A stretch of 64,000 nt of DNA from Planctomycetota bacterium (GTDB taxonomy: Bacteria; Planctomycetota; SZUA-567; H5-PLA8): positions 186,001-250,000 of the forward strand of contig JAOSKN010000003.1 of assembly GCA_027493525.1 (NCBI GenBank). Reading direction: 5' to 3'. The notes under the pieces are model-generated. The model had not been told where the DNA came from and made no database searches. It was given only the letters and a program-made list of their open reading frames with translations. The first letter of the stretch is position 1. Every line of letters begins with the position of its first letter. The translations under genes and the position numbers were made by a program. Positions 62,163-64,000 of the stretch are shown here, piece by piece.

Positions 62163-63317
62163 TCAGAGTTTCGCCGCCACGTCCAGCAGCCCTTGGCGCA
62201 GAACCGCCTCGGCCGCTTCGGAGTACGGGCTGACGCGGACCTCGTACCCGCCGGTCGCGTAGGCTTCCTTCACCGGCACGTAGCCGTAGTAATAGGCGTC
62301 GATGTAGTTGACCGCCATGGTGTGCGCGTGCGGGGACTTGTTCTTCACCGCCATCGCCGTCTCGCAGAACATCTCGCCCGGGTAGCCGACGAGGCAGAGC
62401 GGCCCGAGGCGCAGCCCGCGCAGGGGAACCTTGCGCGTCTGGCCGTCGCCGTCTTCAACCTTCCTGGCTTTGTGCGGCAGATGGACGTCCAGTTCGACGG
62501 CGTTCACCTTCTCGCTGCCGGAGAGCGCCTTGGCCTCCTTGCGCGCGGCCTCGACGGAGGCGATGTACTCCAGGGCCAGCGCCTCGACGGGCTCGAAGCT
62601 GCCCTGCACCCGCACCTTCGGGTCGATGTTGCCGCAGCCGCCGTTGAGGAAGAGCGCCGCGCCGCCGTCGAGCCCCGCCTCGAGCCGCTGCGTGGCCACG
62701 CCGCACCAGTCCCCTGAGATCTGATAGTTCTTCGGTCCCAGCACCACGCCGTGGCAGGCGTAGTTGGAAAGCTGCGCGACGACGCGGCCGGCGGCGTCGC
62801 GAGCTTCGACCAGGATCAGCTCGCGGTCGGCCGGCCCTTCGGGGTTGTGCCCCAGCGTGATCGAGCCGTCCGGCTGGACCTGCCGCCGGTTGAGTCCGAT
62901 CGCGCAGGAACTGCGGCCTTCATGCAGCGTGACCGGCGCCAGGCGGCTGCGCGCCACGCCCGCGGCGGCCAGCGCCCGCGCCTCGACGCCCGCGCGCCAC
63001 TCGGCGTTCACGTTCTCGCCCCCGTAGACCGGGGCCGAATGCGTGTGCGTCCCGGCGAGGAAGATCCGCTGCGGGTCGAGCTTCAGCTCCCGGCTCAGCG
63101 TCTCCCGGATCCGCGCGTCCAACTCGGGGCCGAAGCCCAGCAGGTCCGCGGCCAGCAGCAGGCCCTCCCCGCCGTCGCTCCCGCGAGCGTAGAGCGCGCG
63201 AAGGTTCAACGCGTCGTGGACGCCCTCGTGCGGCTTGTTCCGCGAGCCGTACCCGGCCAGGTGGCAGGGCGATTTCGGCGTGATCTCGACGCGCGCGGTT
63301 CCGATCTCCAGCGGCAT
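62163..63317 (-). CDS. Neutral/alkaline ceramidase-like amidohydrolase
   Basis: 384 residues. The opening IGTARVEITPKSPCHLAGYG, AGTHTHSAP with zinc-ligand His residues, SNYACHGVVLG and FLNGGCGNIDPKV match the neutral ceramidase fold, though shorter than classic enzymes of about 650 residues and lacking the C-terminal immunoglobulin-like domain. No signal peptide seen. Many bacterial relatives act on unknown N-acyl compounds rather than ceramide. Confidence 0.86.
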   Translation of the reverse strand: MPLEIGTARVEITPKSPCHLAGYGSRNKPHEGVHDALNLRALYARGSDGGEGLLLAADLLGFGPELDARIRETLSRELKLDPQRIFLAGTHTHSAPVYGGENVNAEWRAGVEARALAAAGVARSRLAPVTLHEGRSSCAIGLNRRQVQPDGSITLGHNPEGPADRELILVEARDAAGRVVAQLSNYACHGVVLGPKNYQISGDWCGVATQRLEAGLDGGAALFLNGGCGNIDPKVRVQGSFEPVEALALEYIASVEAARKEAKALSGSEKVNAVELDVHLPHKARKVEDGDGQTRKVPLRGLRLGPLCLVGYPGEMFCETAMAVKNKSPHAHTMAVNYIDAYYYGYVPVKEAYATGGYEVRVSPYSEAAEAVLRQGLLDVAAKL

Positions 63318-63355
63318 GGCGGTCTCCCGTTCTGCTCACGGCAAGGTGTGTACGG

Positions 63356-63456
63356 GCGGGCGAGACGCCCGCGGTACGCTGCTAAACTTAGCCCGGCTGT
63401 TTCCCAACTAAAAACCTCTGTGCTCCCTCTGCGTGCTTTGCGCCTCCGCGGTGAGC
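63356..63456. repeat. Palindrome plus heptamer-like array upstream of the ceramidase-like gene
   Basis: GCGGGCGAGACGCCCGC (63356-63372) is another 7-3-7 palindrome, preceded by GTGTAC and followed by GGTACG. About 40 bp on, 63412-63456 carries CTCTGTG/CTCCCTC/TGCGTGC-like words at near 7-bp spacing. Both lie in the 172-bp gap between two minus-strand genes. Confidence 0.5.
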
Positions 63457-63489
63457 TGGCGCCGTATTGTTCCAAAATCCCCAACCAAA

Positions 63490-64000
63490 TTATTTTGCCG
63501 GCTCCCCCGGCATCTCTTTCATCTCCGCCGGCGTCTTGGGCGGGGCGTAGTTGGCGTCCTTGATCTCGAACTCCAACCCCTTCAGCCATTCCGCGTTCTC
63601 GGGTTTGGCGCGGAAGCGCGCGCCGACCTCGCCATGGGCTTGCTTGCCCCCTGCGCCTCTGGAAGCTCCAGCAGCTTGCCTTCCAGGTAGCCGGCGGCGA
63701 CGACGCTGCCCTGCCAGCCGTGCGGCGCGGACTTGACCCGCGCCTCCTGCCGCGCCCCGCCGTAGCAGAACGCCGCGATCCGCTCATCCAGCGGCGCCAG
63801 CGCCGCGCACATGTATTCGCCCTGCTGGTACTTGTCCGAGGTCGTCCCGTCGCAGCGCGCCCACTTGGGGCTCTCGGGATCCCCGTTCCAGGCCTTCTCG
63901 GTCTGCGTCTTCACGAAGCGTTCCATGTCCGCTTTATCGAAGACCAGCCCGTGCTGGTACAGCTCCACGGCCTGCGAGAGCGACGACGCATAGTACCCGC
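63490..64000 (-). CDS. Partial protein of unknown function, frameshifted, start beyond window
   Basis: Coding continues past the right edge. The visible part reads GYYASSLSQAVELYQHGLVF, then EKAWNGDPESPKWARCDGTT and GWQGSVVAAGYLEGKLLELP. Read literally the frame leaves this pattern after PEAQGAS. Adding one base to the C5 run at 63647-63651 (G5 on the coding strand) restores GGKQAHGEVGARFRAKPENA and a stop at 63490-63492 after GEPAK. Trp/Tyr-rich, similar in feel to the exported unknown two genes on. No family recognised. Confidence 0.62.

Overview
The window is 64 kb of GC-rich bacterial DNA, almost fully coding on alternating strands. The gene content (type I sulfatase, GH2 enzyme, a 1,810-residue PQQ-propeller protein, a MoxR/DUF58/BatA/VWA cluster, tiny membrane proteins with an LHLSTC-type opening, a neutral-ceramidase-like enzyme, DNRLRE and TPR-like domains) looks like Planctomycetota or a neighbouring candidate phylum, probably a metagenome-assembled contig. 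That placement is inference; no rRNA or tRNA gene was seen.

Layout. 0-8 kb: HerA-type ATPase fragment, GH2 enzyme with a divergent AraC regulator, RelE-like toxin-antitoxin pair, NUDIX, sulfatase, PLP decarboxylase. 8-12.5 kb: a long coiled-coil protein, one small membrane protein and a 1 kb repeat-rich island. 12.5-22.5 kb: phospholipid synthesis (psd, pssA), a YkgJ-type protein, RNase Y behind a long structured leader with a strong promoter, a zinc-ribbon/DNRLRE membrane protein, a sugar isomerase, a PIN toxin pair and a YmdB-like phosphodiesterase. 22.5-35.7 kb: a minus-strand unit, giant PQQ protein > MoxR > nucleotidyltransferase-like > DUF58 > BatA > VWA. 36-41.4 kb: polyprenyl synthetase, dxs, nagA-like, thiolase. 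41.8-49.4 kb: a minus-strand acyl-CoA unit (split B12 mutase, hydroxyacyl-CoA dehydrogenase, enoyl-CoA hydratase) with an exported pyroglutamyl peptidase, IMPase and epimerase. 49.6-53 kb: foreign-looking DNA with integron attC sites around a DUF262-HNH gene, a short cassette ORF and a DUF2442/DUF4160 pair, with no integrase visible. 53-57 kb: DUF2200, a membrane-fused spermidine-synthase-like protein, SRPBCC and glyoxalase proteins. 57-64 kb: a minus-strand unit of DegT aminotransferase, exported GH-like protein, transglutaminase-like protein, exported unknown, ceramidase-like enzyme and a partial exported gene.

The most noteworthy signals are (1) an integrase-less attC cassette array carrying a likely defence gene, (2) at least eight short degenerate arrays with an exact 7-bp period but unrelated words, (3) five genes each broken by one base in a C5/G5 run, which points to homopolymer miscalls or slippage, and (4) a ~620-nt structured leader in front of the RNase Y gene.
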